Assembly (NCBI GenBank): GCA_964630305.1
Contig: CAZVTR010000030.1
Coordinates: forward strand, 1-32,317
Length of the DNA stretch: 32,317 bases
Direction of reading: 5' to 3'
Source: JAKPPT01 sp964630305
Lineage (GTDB): Bacteria > Spirochaetota > Spirochaetia > Treponematales > UBA12059
A model generated the notes under the pieces. The model searched no databases. It was not told the origin of the DNA and saw nothing but the letters and a program-made list of their open reading frames with translations. Every line of letters begins with the position of its first letter. The stretch's first letter is position 1. Of this stretch, positions 30,211 through 32,317 are shown in pieces. The position numbers were made by a program, and so were the translations under genes.

Positions 30211-32232
30211 GTGGACACCAAACAAAAAAAGAAGCTTTTAGTAATTTCAATAACTACTGGAGTAATTCTTGTATTACTGCTTGTCGGGCTGCTTGTAGGG
30301 ATATCCGCAGCAAGGCAAGCTGCTCATAAGGAACGACTCAATGTGCTTAAGCTTGCACGAGACTATGGTGAAGCAGGAGATTATGACAGAGCGCTCAACC
30401 TGCTTGATACACTCCTCATAAAAAACACGGATGATAAAGAAGCTCTTGAACTTCAGCGTGAAATACTTGAAAAAAAGCTTGAAAGCCTCAAAGAAGCAAT
30501 GAGAAAAGGCACAGGCAATTCAGACGAACTTTCAAAGACATTAGCTCAGCTTGAAAAAACGCTCAAGGCAACACAGACAGGAAACGCCGGCAGCTCACAG
30601 AGTACATCAGGATCGCAGCAGCAGTCATCGGCTCAATCAGGAAATCAAGCACAGCAAACAAATACACAAAGCCAGACTGATGTTGACGCTGCTCGCAAGG
30701 CTGAAGAAGAAGCTCGTGCTAAAGCAGAAGCGCTCGCAAAAGCACAGGCTGAAGCTGCACGGCAGGAGGAGTTAGCACGCAAAAGCAAAGAACTTCGTGA
30801 TAAAATGGATGCAATTACAGCATTGGTTAAAAAAGGTAAAGAAGCACTATCTGGAAAAGATACAAAAAATGCGCAAAATAATTTTTCACAGGCAACGAGT
30901 ATGCTTCCTGAAGGGGAAAAGCGTTTTAATGCATTAACCTGGGCTGATATTGCAGAAGCCTGGTATGATGCATATCGAAATGATCCTCAGTCACAAACCG
31001 GGCTTGAAGCAGCTAAAGAGGCGCAGCGCGCGGCACAGGAGGCAATTCGTACCGATGAAACACTCGCTGAACCTCACTATACATTAAGTAAAATCTATAA
31101 TGATGCTAATTTGCCAGACAGGGCTCTCAGTGAATTGGAACAAGCGCAAAAACTTGATCCGAATAATTACCTCTATGCGTATGAGCTTGGCAAAACATAT
31201 TTTAAACTTAAACGATATGAAGAAGCCCGCCGAGCATTTGAATCGGTTACTACGAAGCTCAATCCAAAGTTTGAACCAGCATTTTTTAATCTTGGCATGA
31301 CCTATAAGGCGCTTAAAAATAATGCTGCTGCTTTAAAAGCATTTCAATCAGCAGTTGCTCTTAAGCCGGATTATATCAAAGCGCATATTGAAATTGGAAG
31401 GCTCCTCATGGCAAACAATGATTATACTGGAGCAATAAAGAGCCTCCAGACTGCGCTTTCATTTGATAGCGGCGATGTGTCTGCTTTGCGGGAGTTAGGA
31501 ATAGCATATGCTGCAACAGGCAAACTCAAAGAAGCAGAACAATCGTTTCTCCAGGCTATAAAAATAGCTCCCGATGCGTTAACATATTATAATCTTGCTA
31601 AGGCTCAATATGATCTTAACAAACCTGCTGACTCTCTCGCATCAATACAAAAAGCAGTTGAATTGAGCCCCGGAACAGCTTTATATCATTATCAGCAAGG
31701 TTTAATTGCTGTGCTCAATAAAAATACTGATCTCGCGATTTCAAGCTATGCAAAAGCAGCTGAACTTAATAAAACGTATATAGAGCCTCGAATTAATTTA
31801 GGAATTATTTATCTTGAATCTGGTTTTATTGATAAAGCACTTGCATTACTCGAGGAAGCATACAAGATAAATCCTAAATCATTAGAAGCAAATAATAATC
31901 TTGGAAATGCCTATGGGAAAAAGGGATTATTCGATAAGAGCGTTTTCTATTATGAAAATGCACTTGCCCTTTCACCGCGTGATGCAACGATTCGTCTTAA
32001 CCTAGCGCGTGCATATGTACAGGCTGGCAATAATGAAAAAGCACGGGATACATATATCGAGCTCATTAAGCTTAATCCGTCTACGTGGGATGCAATGTAT
32101 GAGCTAGGGAAACTATACATAACTATGGGCGATAAAGAAAATGCGAAAAAAATACTAACAGAACTTCTCGCCAAAAACCCCGATTATGCGAAAAAGAGCG
32201 AGGTGCAGTCTATTTTATCATCACTTAAATAA
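30211..32232 (+). CDS. Large membrane-anchored TPR protein
   Basis: The 673-residue protein has a short basic N-terminus, one membrane segment (about 7-31) and a lone TPR-like unit (about 45-85). A Ser/Gln/Thr-rich spacer (about 118-160) and a charged Ala/Glu/Lys helix (about 160-215, likely coiled coil) follow. About eleven tandem TPR units fill the C-terminal half (about 290-673), nearly all with the W/L-G-Y-A-F-A-P spacing, such as IEPRINLGIIYLESGFIDKAL. GTG 30211 is preferred because AAAGGAGAGGA (30196-30206) lies just upstream; ATG 30187 is in frame but precedes that site. It likely shares a transcript with the smaller TPR gene and ends 10 nt from the mutL stop. Confidence 0.88.
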   Translation: MDTKQKKKLLVISITTGVILVLLLVGLLVGISAARQAAHKERLNVLKLARDYGEAGDYDRALNLLDTLLIKNTDDKEALELQREILEKKLESLKEAMRKGTGNSDELSKTLAQLEKTLKATQTGNAGSSQSTSGSQQQSSAQSGNQAQQTNTQSQTDVDAARKAEEEARAKAEALAKAQAEAARQEELARKSKELRDKMDAITALVKKGKEALSGKDTKNAQNNFSQATSMLPEGEKRFNALTWADIAEAWYDAYRNDPQSQTGLEAAKEAQRAAQEAIRTDETLAEPHYTLSKIYNDANLPDRALSELEQAQKLDPNNYLYAYELGKTYFKLKRYEEARRAFESVTTKLNPKFEPAFFNLGMTYKALKNNAAALKAFQSAVALKPDYIKAHIEIGRLLMANNDYTGAIKSLQTALSFDSGDVSALRELGIAYAATGKLKEAEQSFLQAIKIAPDALTYYNLAKAQYDLNKPADSLASIQKAVELSPGTALYHYQQGLIAVLNKNTDLAISSYAKAAELNKTYIEPRINLGIIYLESGFIDKALALLEEAYKINPKSLEANNNLGNAYGKKGLFDKSVFYYENALALSPRDATIRLNLARAYVQAGNNEKARDTYIELIKLNPSTWDAMYELGKLYITMGDKENAKKILTELLAKNPDYAKKSEVQSILSSLK

Positions 32233-32242
32233 CTAATACTTA

Positions 32243-32317
32243 TTAAATAGTACGGCCTATTCTGGATAAGAGTTCCTTTTCTGTAAGTTCTATCCAGATT
32301 GGCCTGCCATGCGGGCA
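32243..32317 (-). CDS. mutL: DNA mismatch repair protein MutL, last 24 residues (truncated by window)
   Basis: The minus strand encodes CPHGRPIWIELTEKELLSRI and four more residues before TAA. The C-P-H-G-R-P motif followed by a beta strand and L-T-x-K-E-L helix is the typical MutL C-terminus. The rest lies beyond the window. It is convergent with the large TPR gene at a 10-nt gap and no terminator is visible. Confidence 0.85.
   Translation of the reverse strand, partial: CPHGRPIWIELTEKELLSRIGRTI

Overview
The window looks like chromosomal DNA of a spirochaete close to Treponema. It is AT-rich and densely coded, and its gene content fits: a CheW chemotaxis coupler, a PilZ protein with a spirochaete-type N-terminus, several TPR proteins, Lon, RecN and spirochaete-type hypothetical proteins. 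The genus is an inference from gene content; I could run no search. I see no mobile element, phage, CRISPR array or cluster of foreign genes.

Layout. 1-96: the 3' part of a 5S rRNA and its T-tract. 126-5249 (+): cheW, a DegT-like protein lacking the PLP lysine, nadK, recN and a hypothetical gene, tightly packed. 5252-5653 (-): cytidine deaminase. 5733-8509 (+): a three-gene operon (membrane-anchored beta-propeller, degenerate LytM/M23-like protein, SAM methyltransferase). 8576-11606 (+): aldehyde ferredoxin oxidoreductase, YggS-type PLP protein, small membrane protein. 11654-12595 (+): small unknown protein and apt. 12711-14915 (+): gpmI and a CYTH/CyaB-type protein. 14971-15085: two-way terminator and tRNA-Val(TAC) on the minus strand. 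15203-18671 (+): PfkB-family kinase and lon. 18751-23486 (-): UDPGP-type uridylyltransferase, glucokinase, a probable outer-membrane protein and an M23 endopeptidase. 23580-25612 (+): aminotransferase and RlpA. 25704-26879 (-): ornithine/lysine decarboxylase. 27029-28000 (+): PilZ. 28008-29360 (-): TPR protein with an Mrr-like C-terminus. 29442-32232 (+): two more TPR proteins. 32243-32317 (-): the last codons of mutL.

How the genes relate. Many products act in sugar and nucleotide metabolism (glk, UDPGP, gpmI, pfkB-type, apt, cdd, nadK). Others act at the envelope (M23, RlpA, the pseudo-M23 operon, the beta-barrel candidate), in DNA maintenance (recN, mutL) or in signalling and motility (cheW, PilZ, CYTH).

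The most notable signal is regulatory. Four genes (11654, 15203, 21300 on the minus strand, 27029) have a -10 element ending only 6 or 7 nt before the start codon and no Shine-Dalgarno sequence, which predicts leaderless mRNAs. Three other genes have tiny ORFs beginning 4-7 nt after the predicted -10 and ending at, or 2 nt before, the main start codon. Protein-level oddities are the lysine-less DegT homologue, the zinc-site-less LytM protein, the TPR-Mrr fusion and an AOR with shifted cluster cysteines. There is no gene-free stretch over 300 bases.
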